Shown here piece by piece: positions 1-7,703 of a stretch of 64,000 nt of DNA (position 1 is its first letter; each line of letters opens with the position of its first letter). This DNA is from VXNE01 sp963664635 (GTDB taxonomy: Bacteria > Pseudomonadota > Gammaproteobacteria > Pseudomonadales > Azotimanducaceae). A program made the translations under genes and the position numbers. The stretch lies in the NCBI GenBank assembly GCA_963664635.1, contig OY761542.1:4278001-4342000 (forward strand). Reading direction: 5' to 3'. Below the pieces are notes generated by a model. That model was not told where the DNA came from and made no database searches. It saw only the letters and a program-made list of their open reading frames with translations.

Positions 1-434
1 TCGACCAATCGGAACTCCTGCAGCCTGCGGCAGAATTCCCGGTCCTTGTTCCGCCCGGCGATGGCCTTGGATATCCAGAGGTCGTGGATCTCCAGGCAGT
101 GCGCACGAACGCCGCTCGTCCCCGGAGCCTCGTAAACGACAAGCCGCTCCTTCCAGCCGCCCGGGAGCACCGCCGTCACCTCGGTAGCGCCCTGTGCGTA
201 ATACCCGAACGTCGAATGGAACATCGAGAGTTCGCCGATCGTGCCGTCAATGAGGTCCGCATCCGCGCCGGTGTCATCGAAGGACGCGACATCTACCTCC
301 AGCGACCGGAGGGCTTCCGGAAACAGCGAACGGAGGGATCCATGCACGGCCTGGCTCCCGATCACCAGCACGTCGGCGGTCCCGAGTACCGCGCCCGCCG
401 CCCGAACGACATGCTCGAACTGTTCCCGGTTCAC
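1..434 (-). CDS. Nucleotidyltransferase-like protein, partial (runs off left edge)
   Basis: The reverse strand is open from a GTG at 434 to the window edge (144 codons seen). The translation starts MNREQFEHVVRAAG and has a 'VIGSQAVHGS' stretch followed by 'SLEVDV'. This G-S ... (E/D)-x-D spacing is that of the minimal nucleotidyltransferase fold seen in MNT-type and DUF6036-like proteins. A later 'LEIHDLWISKAIAGRNKDREF' region matches the helical part of such proteins. The GTG overlaps the TGA of the upstream gene (GTGA), so the two are translationally coupled. The 3' end lies outside the window, so length cannot be judged. The fold assignment is inference from motifs. A toxin-antitoxin role is suggested only by the small coupled partner. 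Confidence 0.6.
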   Translation of the reverse strand, partial: MNREQFEHVVRAAGAVLGTADVLVIGSQAVHGSLRSLFPEALRSLEVDVASFDDTGADADLIDGTIGELSMFHSTFGYYAQGATEVTAVLPGGWKERLVVYEAPGTSGVRAHCLEIHDLWISKAIAGRNKDREFCRRLQEFRLV

Positions 435-766
435 GGCGTCGCCTCGCTGGCCTGGAACTCGCGGATCACCCGGGTCCGCGTCGCCGCGTCCAGCACCCCG
501 GCGAACGGCGAAGCGTGACGCATCTCGCACGCCTGCTCGTCGGTCGCGAGCATCCGCTGCGTCAGATCTTCGAGCGGCAGGGAGAGCGCACCGTCCCAGA
601 GCGCCAGGGTCGGCGCCGCGTGCGGATGCAGTTCCTTCAGCCGCTGCAGGTTCCGGCGCGCGACGTCGAGCACCCGCTCGGGCTCGCGACGTAGCGCTTC
701 GACCAGCGCACGGTTGTAGGCAATGCTGCGGCGCTGGTCGCGGGTGAGGATCTGGACATCGGCCAT
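431..766 (-). CDS. Small helical protein coupled to a nucleotidyltransferase (possible toxin-antitoxin partner)
   Basis: This encodes 111 aa from an ATG at 766 (MADVQILTRDQR). An upstream in-frame ATG at 802 would add 12 residues rich in Trp and looks less likely. The protein is mostly charged helices with no membrane segment. It has an N-terminal stretch 'RDQRRSIAYNRALVEALRREPERVLDVARRN' that I show only as a description of a basic amphipathic helix pair. I do not recognise a named domain. Its stop overlaps the start of the nucleotidyltransferase downstream by 4 bases, as in two-gene toxin-antitoxin modules where the small protein comes first. Function is not established. Confidence 0.55.
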   Translation of the reverse strand: MADVQILTRDQRRSIAYNRALVEALRREPERVLDVARRNLQRLKELHPHAAPTLALWDGALSLPLEDLTQRMLATDEQACEMRHASPFAGVLDAATRTRVIREFQASEATP

Positions 767-884
767 GTGATCGATGATCCACCACCACCGGGTCGCTGGC
801 AACGAACGCCCGGCGCCCCCCGGTGGACACCGCCGCCGGCGCCTCGAGGCGCATTTGCACGATGGCGTCGCGTACGGCAGCCCG

Positions 885-1973
885 TCAGCGCGCCAGCCAC
901 ACCGCGAAGCGGACGTTCATCTCGTCACGATTGTCGCTCCACCACTGCCAGTCGTTGGGCAGCGCGCTCTTCAGATTCTCCGGGTTGCTCGGCATGTGCG
1001 GGCGCATGTCGACCCCGGTCTCCGCGTGGGTGGTCACCAGCGCCTGGGCGGACAGCCGCGTGGGCCCGTAGGAGATGTGCCGCGCCACGCCGGCCATCGA
1101 CGACGGCCGCGAGGCGAAGGCGACGAACCGGCGGGCCGCTTCGAGATTCGGCGCGCCGGAAAGGATGGCGAGGTAGCCGGTGTCGAGCACCTGCCCGTCC
1201 CAGACGATGACGAACGGCTGCTCCTCGAGGACCTGCGCGTTGAATATCCGGCCGTTGTAGGCGGTGGACATCGCCACCTCGCCGTCCGCAAGCATCTGCG
1301 GCGGCTGCGCGCCGGCCTCCCACCACACGATATCCTCCTTGATGGTGTCGAGCTTGCGGAACGCCCGGTCGATGCCGGCATCGGTATCGAGCATGGCGTA
1401 GACCTCCTCGACCGGCACGCCGTCGCCCATGAGCGCGAACTCGAGGTTCGCCACCGGCGAGCGACGCATGCCCCGGCGTCCCGGGAACCGCTCGACGTCG
1501 AAGAAGTCCTCGATGGCGGCGGGCTTGTCGGCGGGCATCCGCTCGGCGTAGTACGCGAAGACCGTGGAGTAGAAGAGCTGGTTGGCGCCGCACTCGGTGA
1601 TCATGTCGGGGTAGTAGTCCTCCGCCGCCGGCTCGCCGTTCGCTCCGGGGGGCAGGGTCGCGGGGTCGAAGAGCTCGAACAGCCCTTCGTCGCAACCGCG
1701 GATCCCGTCCGCAAGCTCGACGTCCACCACGTCCCAGTGCACGTTCCCCGCCTCGACCTGGGCCCGCACCTGGGCGAGGCCGCCGTTGTAGTCCTCGAGC
1801 CTGATTTCGATACCGGTTTCGGCGGTGAAGGCCTTGTGGTAGCCCTCGACCGATGCCCTGGCGTAGGACCCGCCCCAGGACACCACGGTCAGGGAGTCGG
1901 CGCCGGCGGAGGCGCCGCCGGAGAGGGCCGCGATGGCGACGATGTTGAGGACGTACCGCTGAATGCGACTCAT
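885..1973 (-). CDS. Periplasmic ABC-transporter substrate-binding protein (polyamine/spermidine-type)
   Basis: The 362-aa protein begins with a signal peptide (about residues 1-25, ending in ASAGA). It is followed by 'LTVVSWGGSYARA', the usual first strand of the PotD/SBP_bac_8 family of extracellular solute-binding proteins. Further family features are 'WDVVDVE' and 'AMSTAYNGRI' around the hinge and ligand pocket. ATG 1973 was chosen because it puts the signal peptide at the start; 37 extra residues are open upstream. Such proteins deliver a small ligand (polyamine, or related amines or acids) to an inner-membrane ABC importer. No permease or ATPase gene is next to it here, so it is an orphan or its partners lie elsewhere. 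Ligand identity is unknown. Confidence 0.85.
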   Translation of the reverse strand: MSRIQRYVLNIVAIAALSGGASAGADSLTVVSWGGSYARASVEGYHKAFTAETGIEIRLEDYNGGLAQVRAQVEAGNVHWDVVDVELADGIRGCDEGLFELFDPATLPPGANGEPAAEDYYPDMITECGANQLFYSTVFAYYAERMPADKPAAIEDFFDVERFPGRRGMRRSPVANLEFALMGDGVPVEEVYAMLDTDAGIDRAFRKLDTIKEDIVWWEAGAQPPQMLADGEVAMSTAYNGRIFNAQVLEEQPFVIVWDGQVLDTGYLAILSGAPNLEAARRFVAFASRPSSMAGVARHISYGPTRLSAQALVTTHAETGVDMRPHMPSNPENLKSALPNDWQWWSDNRDEMNVRFAVWLAR

Positions 1974-2127
1974 GATGCGGGTGCTCCGTGCAGCAGGGAT
2001 CAGTGCAGTGCCCGACGCTCTGGCGAGGACGGTGCCGCTCCATTCTACGTGGTCGAGGAGGGTGCGGCGTTCACGGGCGAGCAAGCCTGCGGGGTATCAT
2101 CGCGCTTCGCGACCCGGAACGCCCACC

Positions 2128-2952
2128 TTGTCGACACGGGACGGGAAGCGCAGGGGGCTGCCGTGTTCGGCCCTCGCAGCTTTGCTGGCGCTCGCACTAC
2201 CGGCCCTGGGCCAGGGGAAGACGCTGGGCTACGTGCAGGGCCAGGTCTTCTCGAATACGGGCCCGGTGGCCGACGCCACCGTCACGGCCTGGCATGTCGA
2301 CACGGCGCGCACTCGCACCGCCGTCAGCGGCACCGACGGCCGCTACCGGTTCTCCGGTCTCGCCGTGGGGCGCTATGCCGTCACGGCCGTCGTCGGCAAC
2401 TGGCAGACGAGCACCGTCATCGCGGAGGTCAACGTCGGCGAGGGCACGGTCGTGGATCTGCGGGTGGAGAGCCCGAGGACGGTCGAGGAAGTCGTCGTCG
2501 TGCGCGAGTCGGTCCCGGCGGTGGACGTCACCCGGTCCGAGACGACCAGGATCGTGACCGCGGGCGACATCGAGCGGTTGCCGATCACTCGGGATCCGAA
2601 CGCCGTCGTGCTGATGGCGCCGGGGGCGGTCCACGGGGACGCGGCGTTCGGCACGGGCCGCCGGCGCGCGCACTACGGCGCCGGCTACGGCTACGCGTCG
2701 CTCGGCGGCGCCTCCGTGGCCGAGAACATCTACTACATCAACGGCATGAACGTGACGAACTTCCGCAACGGGCTCGGCGCCAGCACCGTTCCGTTCGAGT
2801 TCTACGACCAGTTCCAGCTCAAGACCGGCGGCTTCGGCGCCGAGTTCGGCCGCGCGACGGGCGGCGTCATCAACTCCGTCACCAAACGCGGGACGATCGA
2901 GTGGCGGTTCACGGTGGGCGGCTACTACGAGCCCGAATCGCTCCGCGGATAG
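2128..2952 (+). pseudogene. TonB-dependent receptor remnant: carboxypeptidase-like domain plus plug only
   Basis: The likely start is TTG 2128, because the next residues form a signal peptide (LAALLALALPALGQ). After it comes a carboxypeptidase-regulatory-like beta domain (about residues 28-110, with 'GQVFSNTGPVADATV' and 'GRYRFSGLAVG'). A TonB plug follows (TAGDIERLPITRDPNA ... INGMNVTNF ... GGVINSVTK). The frame stops at residue 274, just after the plug. The whole 22-strand barrel (usually 500-700 more residues) is missing, and the next gene begins on the other strand 90 bases on. This is the 5' end of an outer-membrane receptor of the type that couples transport to TonB. It cannot work as a transporter. 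Truncation by deletion is the simplest reading. Confidence 0.75.
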
Positions 2953-3042
2953 ACGTCCTGCCGGCCTCGGAACGGCGTACGAAAGAGCGCGATCTTGCGC
3001 TCCGGAGACGAGCGGCGATCAACGTCGGGGAAACTCATTGCC

Positions 3043-3507
3043 TCAGATCGGCGGACTCCGGTCGTATCCGTGCAGGTGGGTGTCCAGCGACCAGACCATC
3101 ACGCGCCAACCCTGGAAGCGCTCACAGGCTCGGTGCCAGGCGTCGATGATCGAGACATCGCCAAGCCCGACCCCGCCCGTCGCCTCGGCGGGGAAACGGT
3201 CGAGCCAAGCCTTGCGCTGATCCTGATCCGGTAACGGTACGAGTACCCAAGGTACGTGGTTAGTGACAGCATCGCCAACGACCTTTACCAGCTCCATCGC
3301 ACATCGACGACGCTCCGCGCCATTTTGCTTGATCTGTCCGATGTGATTGCCGGTTTCGAGGATCGTTGCCATCGGCAACAGGAGTTGGTCGTTAGCCAAT
3401 ATGTGTTCCCTAAGCTGCGCCATGACGGCGGCCCTCGCGCCGCTCTTGGACGGAACACGCAGGACGTTGAGCAGGACGGACGTATCTATGAGAACGATGG
3501 CCGTCAC
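3043..3507 (-). CDS. PIN-domain ribonuclease, third gene of the RNA ligase-ATPase-PIN operon
   Basis: The 154-aa protein starts 'MTAIVLIDTSVLLN'. Asp8 and Glu51 ('TILETGNH'), with Asp117 and Asp122 ('GLGDVSIIDAW') and Asp142, give the acidic cluster that binds metal in PIN nucleases. PIN proteins cut single-stranded RNA, often tRNA or mRNA. The gene follows the ATPase by 34 bases on the same strand, with the RNA ligase gene before that, so the three are probably one transcript. The context argues for a nuclease effector controlled by the ATPase, rather than a free VapC toxin: no small VapB-like gene is next to it. Substrate is unknown. Confidence 0.8.
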   Translation of the reverse strand: MTAIVLIDTSVLLNVLRVPSKSGARAAVMAQLREHILANDQLLLPMATILETGNHIGQIKQNGAERRRCAMELVKVVGDAVTNHVPWVLVPLPDQDQRKAWLDRFPAEATGGVGLGDVSIIDAWHRACERFQGWRVMVWSLDTHLHGYDRSPPI

Positions 3508-3541
3508 GTTATCGACCGCCGCAATCCACTGGGTTGCAGAC

Positions 3542-4852
3542 TCACCCGTGCGCGTCCAGCCAAGCCAGGGCGCGCTGCTGGCGGTCCTTCCGGTCCGCTC
3601 CGGTCTTGACGAACCGGTCGAGCGTGCGCCGAGTCACCAGCCTGCCGAGCGGCCCCTGCATGAGGAGCCGCGGATAGTCCGGGACTTCCTCCAGCCGGAT
3701 GAGTTGACTGCACCCCTGCGTCACGTCCCGAAAGCAGTACACGACATCCGGCACGGCCCGGTCCGGCAGTGCGTCGAGAAGTGCCGGATTGTGACTTGTT
3801 ACAAGCACCTTCAAGTTCCGTTCGCTGGCGACACTCGACAGGCGTTCGAGCAGTCCCTCGACTCGGCTGGGATGTACCCCGTTGTCGATCTCTTCGACGA
3901 TGACGACCCCTCCTTCGGGCGTCGACAGGACGGCCGCGGCAACGGCGAGGATGCGGAGCGTTCCATCGGAGAGCTGGGACGCGTCGTAAGCCGTCCCATG
4001 TCCGCCGAAAGTCTCAACGAGTTTGACCATGACATCACCGCGCTCCGTCTCGATGAAGTCGATTCGGTCGATGTCCTGCTCCGGGACATCCCGGATGAAG
4101 TCCAGGACCGTCCCGGCTACGTGCGGGTCTCGGCACAAGTTGAAGAGGACCGCCGAGAGATTCGTGCCATGCTCGTCGAGCGCATGGTCGTTGCGGAAGC
4201 TGTAGCCGCGCATCCCTCGCGGGCGCGGGTCGAGCAGCCTGATGTTCCCCAGCAGGGCCCGGTATCGCGCGCAGTATTCCGGCACCTTCCGTTGCGCCTT
4301 CTTGTGCGTCGTCTGGAAGCGTGCCGAACTGCTCAATTGGGCGAGCAGCGATACCTGGTCGGTGCACGTCACTCGCGGCTTCCTGCCTCCGCGCGCGAAG
4401 TTGTCATAGGCGACATCTATGTCGCTCGCCAGGCCCTCCGAGGCCCCGAAGACTCCAAACAATGGAACTGTACGCGAAGGGTTCCACACCCGTTCGTCCC
4501 GAATGTGCAGGCGATCCTCGCGCAGCTCGAGCATGATTTGGTACCGCGGGTACTCGTCAAAGTCCGTGACGCAGTCGAACGAGAAGGACGACGCGCCACG
4601 GTAACCCAGGTCACGCAGGCTCCCACGCAACCCCGCCGTGTCCGACCCTGAGCGGATCGTATCCAGCCTGGTACCGGCAGCGATGGCGGACACGAGCCGG
4701 AGACCCTCTATGAGGTTCGTCTTCCCCGAGGCATTCGCCCCGATGAGTACGGACAGTGGGGACGCGCGTCCCCGCTCGTCCCGATTGCGTGCCAACTTGA
4801 GCGTGGTATCCGCATAGCTCTTGAAACCCTTGATCTGGAAGCTGAGCAGCAC
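3542..4852 (-). CDS. ABC-type (AAA_21/RloA-like) ATPase, middle gene of the RNA ligase-ATPase-PIN operon
   Basis: From GTG 4852 the protein starts 'VLLSFQIKGFKSYAD', the usual N-terminus of SMC/OLD-like ATPases. A TTG at 4894 would add 14 residues. It has Walker A GANASGKT (about residues 38-45), an ABC signature LSDGT, Walker B 'GVVIVEEIDNG' and a switch His in 'TSHNP', so all parts of a dimerising ABC ATPase are present. Between them is an insert of about 200 residues that may sense a target or partner. Proteins of this class act in anti-phage and RNA-restriction systems (RloA, AbiL, PARIS AriA), where the ATPase holds an effector nuclease. Here the RNA ligase gene ends 51 bases upstream and the PIN gene starts 34 bases downstream. 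Role inferred from context. Confidence 0.85.
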   Translation of the reverse strand: MLLSFQIKGFKSYADTTLKLARNRDERGRASPLSVLIGANASGKTNLIEGLRLVSAIAAGTRLDTIRSGSDTAGLRGSLRDLGYRGASSFSFDCVTDFDEYPRYQIMLELREDRLHIRDERVWNPSRTVPLFGVFGASEGLASDIDVAYDNFARGGRKPRVTCTDQVSLLAQLSSSARFQTTHKKAQRKVPEYCARYRALLGNIRLLDPRPRGMRGYSFRNDHALDEHGTNLSAVLFNLCRDPHVAGTVLDFIRDVPEQDIDRIDFIETERGDVMVKLVETFGGHGTAYDASQLSDGTLRILAVAAAVLSTPEGGVVIVEEIDNGVHPSRVEGLLERLSSVASERNLKVLVTSHNPALLDALPDRAVPDVVYCFRDVTQGCSQLIRLEEVPDYPRLLMQGPLGRLVTRRTLDRFVKTGADRKDRQQRALAWLDAHG

Positions 4853-4903
4853 TTGGAACGCACCGGCGACGGGGAACCCGCCATCGTACCCCAAGCCCCG
4901 GTA

Positions 4904-5593
4904 TCAGCGGACTGGTATCGTCGGACAGGCTCGCCAGGTGCGTCTCCAGTCTTCGGACGTCCTGAGATGCCTTGCACGCACGCTCTTGCAGACACTCTGC
5001 CCGAACTTGTGGGCACCAAAGCCGTCAGCCTTGCGCAACACTACGCCTTCCCGGTCCCCGCCAAGCATGGACGGCATATCGTGGGTGGCGGCGACGAAGT
5101 CGCGAGCGGCCGAAACCGAGTCGAACTTCCCCCGATGGACGATGGGTACAACCGCGATGTCGTGCTCGGCACCATAGGCTTCCACCTCGTGGAAGGGCGC
5201 GAACATGTCGCCTCGCCGCAGAGCAAAGGCGTAGAACGTGCGGTCTTCGCGAACCGGCCCGTACTCGATGCTGTGGACGGCATAGATGTCCTCCCCGTAG
5301 AGCAGGACATCCGACTCCTGGACCCTCCAGGCAACGTGCTTCTTCACCATGCCCATCCACTTCTCCTGCGTCGGATGGGCGACACCGCGACCGTAGGTCC
5401 GTCCCCGATGGATGAGCGTATTGCTGCCATCGAGCTTCTCCGTCACCACGATCTCGCAACCGACGAAACTGCGAGGATCGGCGCAAGCCCTAGGACCGGG
5501 TTCCCCTTGGAGGCTCGGCGAAAAGGGCCAGTACGGGGTTTTGGGGTACCTGGCGATCAAGCGTCTCTCCATCCCGGTTGGGGCGGTCTTCAT
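4904..5593 (-). CDS. RNA ligase (T4 Rnl2/DRB0094-like), first gene of the RNA ligase-ATPase-PIN operon
   Basis: The 229-aa protein has the nucleotidyltransferase motif I 'EKLDGSNT' with the adenylated Lys at residue 53. It also has motif III near 'YGEDIYAVHS', motif IIIa 'FYAFAL', motif IV 'EGVVLRK' (182-188) and motif V lysines around 196-203. The N-terminal 'YPKTPYWPFSPS' is typical of small bacterial RNA ligases that reseal cut RNA using ATP. An alternative start is ATG 5572. The protein is short, with only the adenylyltransferase core and little C-terminal domain. Its place at the head of an operon with an ATPase and a PIN nuclease suggests repair of, or protection from, the RNA breaks that the nuclease makes. 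That link is inference. Confidence 0.85.
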   Translation of the reverse strand: MKTAPTGMERRLIARYPKTPYWPFSPSLQGEPGPRACADPRSFVGCEIVVTEKLDGSNTLIHRGRTYGRGVAHPTQEKWMGMVKKHVAWRVQESDVLLYGEDIYAVHSIEYGPVREDRTFYAFALRRGDMFAPFHEVEAYGAEHDIAVVPIVHRGKFDSVSAARDFVAATHDMPSMLGGDREGVVLRKADGFGAHKFGQSVCKSVRARHLRTSEDWRRTWRACPTIPVR

Positions 5594-5769
5594 TTGGCGA
5601 ATGAGCGCCCGCTCGGCCGAGGCGACGACCGACGCCGGCCATGCTCCTTCATCCGTAGGTCGCGTTCAACGCCCTCGCCTGCTCCCGAAAGACGCCGCCG
5701 CAAGCACGCCACCGTCGCTTTCCGCGCCCAGTCACGGTTTCATAGACCCTTCTTTCCCGGGAGCCGCCC

Positions 5770-7152
5770 ATGTCACGCACCATGTCACGCACCAGAGCCG
5801 CCCTGCCGCCCCTCGCCCTGATCCTCTCGCTGCTGCTCGGGCTGCCCGCCGCGGCGGACGTGTCGCAGGATCGCCTCGAGCGGCTCGACGCCTTCTTCGA
5901 CTCCTACGTCGATGCGGGCAAGCTCCCCGGGGCGGTGCTGCAGGTCACGCACGACGGCGACACCGTCTACCACCGCGCCACCGGGTTCCGCGACCGGGAA
6001 GCCGCCGCTCCCATGGCGCGGGACACGATCTTCCGGATCGCCTCCATGTCCAAGGCCATCGTCAGCACGGCCGTCATGGTGCTGCAGGAACGGGGGGCAC
6101 TCCTGATTGGCCAGCCGGTGGGCGATTTCCTGCCCGAGTACGCGGCCACCGGGGTCGCGGTCCCCGGCCCGGACGGCGGCTACGAGGTCGTCGACGCCGA
6201 GCGGGCGATCACCATCCGCGATCTCCTCACGCACACGGCGGGAATCGGCTACGGTTACGGACCGGCCGCGGAACGGTGGCAGGCGGCGGGGCTCCAGCAC
6301 TGGTACTTCGGACACCGCGGCGAACCCATTCGCGAAACCGTCCGCCGGTTCGCCGAAATGCCCATGGACGCCCAGCCCGGGGAACGGTTCGTCTACGGCT
6401 ACAACACCGACATTCTCGGCGCGGTGGTCGAGGTGGCGAGCGGCCGGCCACTCGACGAGTTCCTCCGGACGGAGTTGTTCGAGCCGCTCGGCATGCGGGA
6501 CACGTCCTTCTACCTGCCCCCGGACAAGGAGGACCGCCTCGCCGTCGTGTACTCCCTCACCGACGACGGCGACCTGGTGCGCGCGGACGGCGACACGGCG
6601 TTCCACGGCCAGGGGCATTACGTCGAGGGGCCACGCGTCAGCTTCTCCGGCGGAGCCGGACTGCTCTCCACCAGCGCCGACTACACCCGCTTCCTCGAGG
6701 CCATGCGGCGTCGGGGTGGCGGGCCGGTGCTGGGGCGCAAATCCGCGGAGCTGATGACTACCGACCACCTCGGGCACATCGCAACCCTCCTGCCGGGCAG
6801 CGGATTCGGGTTGGGCTTCGCCGTGGTGTCCGACCTCGGCGCTTGGGGCCAACCGGGCTCGGCGGGCGAGTTCTCCTGGGGCGGCGCGTACCACACCTCG
6901 TACTGGGTCGATCCGGTGGAGAAGCTCACGGTGGTCTACATGACGCAGGTGCTTCCCGCGCGCGGGCTCGACGACTTCGGCAAGGTGCGGGCGCTCATCT
7001 ACCAGGCGCTCGAGGTAAGCGCGGCCCGGCCACCCGGCGGCTCGGCGCGTGCTCCCGCCCCGCGTGCTCCCGCCCCGCGTGCTCCCGCCCCGCGTGATAA
7101 GGTTGCGCGCCCACCAGATAGCAATGGAGTCTGCCCATGGGCACGGTATTGA
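5770..7152 (+). CDS. Exported serine hydrolase, beta-lactamase class C/esterase family
   Basis: Two close ATGs (5770 and 5782) precede a signal peptide ending near AAA-D at residue 30. The Ser-x-x-Lys nucleophile motif is SMSK (92-95). The tyrosine motif is YGYNTD (near 209) and the third motif region is 'WGGAYHTS'. This is the PF00144 fold, used by class C beta-lactamases, D-aminopeptidases and esterases. With an HTS third motif rather than KTG, an esterase or peptidase is as likely as a lactamase. The last 40 residues come from a 15-bp tandem repeat encoding Ala-Pro-Ala-Pro-Arg units and then read 16 bases into the next gene. That tail is outside the conserved domain and may be a recent extension. 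Confidence 0.85.
   Translation: MSRTMSRTRAALPPLALILSLLLGLPAAADVSQDRLERLDAFFDSYVDAGKLPGAVLQVTHDGDTVYHRATGFRDREAAAPMARDTIFRIASMSKAIVSTAVMVLQERGALLIGQPVGDFLPEYAATGVAVPGPDGGYEVVDAERAITIRDLLTHTAGIGYGYGPAAERWQAAGLQHWYFGHRGEPIRETVRRFAEMPMDAQPGERFVYGYNTDILGAVVEVASGRPLDEFLRTELFEPLGMRDTSFYLPPDKEDRLAVVYSLTDDGDLVRADGDTAFHGQGHYVEGPRVSFSGGAGLLSTSADYTRFLEAMRRRGGGPVLGRKSAELMTTDHLGHIATLLPGSGFGLGFAVVSDLGAWGQPGSAGEFSWGGAYHTSYWVDPVEKLTVVYMTQVLPARGLDDFGKVRALIYQALEVSAARPPGGSARAPAPRAPAPRAPAPRDKVARPPDSNGVCPWARY
7047..7091 (+). repeat. Tandem repeat, 3 perfect copies of a 15-mer
   Basis: The unit GCGTGCTCCCGCCCC occurs three times head to tail, with a partial fourth copy (GCGTG) at once after. It lies in the 3' end of the serine hydrolase gene, where the 15-bp unit keeps the frame and adds five residues per copy. 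Copy number could vary by slippage without breaking the frame. Confidence 0.9.
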
Positions 7153-7583
7153 GCCCGAACGACTTCGCCGGCGCGCGCGCCGTCCAGTCCGCCACCCTCA
7201 AGGAACTCGGCGTCGCACCGATCTGCATGGCGCCGGGAGAAGAGGATTCCGGACACAGCCACACCGTCGTCGAGGAAATCGTCATCGTCCAGAAGGGCGA
7301 GGGCCGGATCCAGATCGAGAACGAGACCTACGATCTCTGCCCCGGGTCGGTCGCCGTCGTGCCCGCCGGCCAGTTCCACGCCATGTGCAACCCCGGCAAG
7401 GAGAACTTCGAGGCGGTCGCGATCTTCAACTCGAACTTCGACCGCGAAGCGGTGGAGTTGAAGACGCGGGAGGAGCACTTCGGCGAAGAGAAGAGCGACG
7501 AGAGGGACGTCGATGCGCTCAAGGCCGAACTGTCGGAACTCGGCAAGACGGTGCGCCGGCTCCAGCGGCAACTGGCCAAGTAG
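7137..7583 (+). CDS. Small cupin protein with C-terminal coiled coil
   Basis: This encodes 148 aa, a single cupin_2 barrel: motif 1 'HSHTVVEEIVIVQKGEG' gives His, His, Glu ligands and motif 2 'VVPAGQFHAMCN' gives the last His. The final 40 residues are a charged heptad-like helix (DALKAELSELGKTVRRLQRQL) that probably forms a coiled coil, giving a dimer or oligomer. Substrate is unknown; proteins of this class include dioxygenases, isomerases and binding proteins. The start at ATG 7137 lies 16 bases inside the serine hydrolase frame, so the two are probably co-transcribed. Confidence 0.8.
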   Translation: MGTVLSPNDFAGARAVQSATLKELGVAPICMAPGEEDSGHSHTVVEEIVIVQKGEGRIQIENETYDLCPGSVAVVPAGQFHAMCNPGKENFEAVAIFNSNFDREAVELKTREEHFGEEKSDERDVDALKAELSELGKTVRRLQRQLAK

Positions 7584-7703
7584 GGCGACCCTTGCGGTCG
7601 CGTGGTTGCGCAACCGCAGAGCGCCTTCGCCGACAGGGCAGTTTCGCGCCAGCGAAACTGCATTGCGACCGCAGGTCGCGCCGGGACGGGACGAGCCCGT
7701 CCC
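7584..7703 (-). repeat. Composite palindromic (REP-like) element, copy 1
   Basis: This intergenic stretch holds three hairpins. One is an imperfect GCGACC/GGTCGC palindrome near 7586-7600, with a second GGTCGC match near 7665-7680. The core AGTTTCGC-GCCA-GCGAAACT lies near 7640-7659. The last is GGGACGGG-ACGAG-CCCGTCCC at 7683-7703. The core and a GCGACC..CGGTCGC part recur, in the opposite orientation, at about 40440-40490. The 7683-7703 hairpin abuts the stop codon of the CoA-transferase gene and may act as its 3' end structure, though no U-tract follows. Two related copies of a modular palindrome suggest a mobile repeat family. Confidence 0.7.

Noticed and set aside
5594..5769. Promoter or riboswitch between the RNA ligase and serine hydrolase genes
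   Set aside because: The 176 bases show no clear -35/-10 pair or conserved riboswitch core; only a GGGAG ribosome site before the serine hydrolase is visible.
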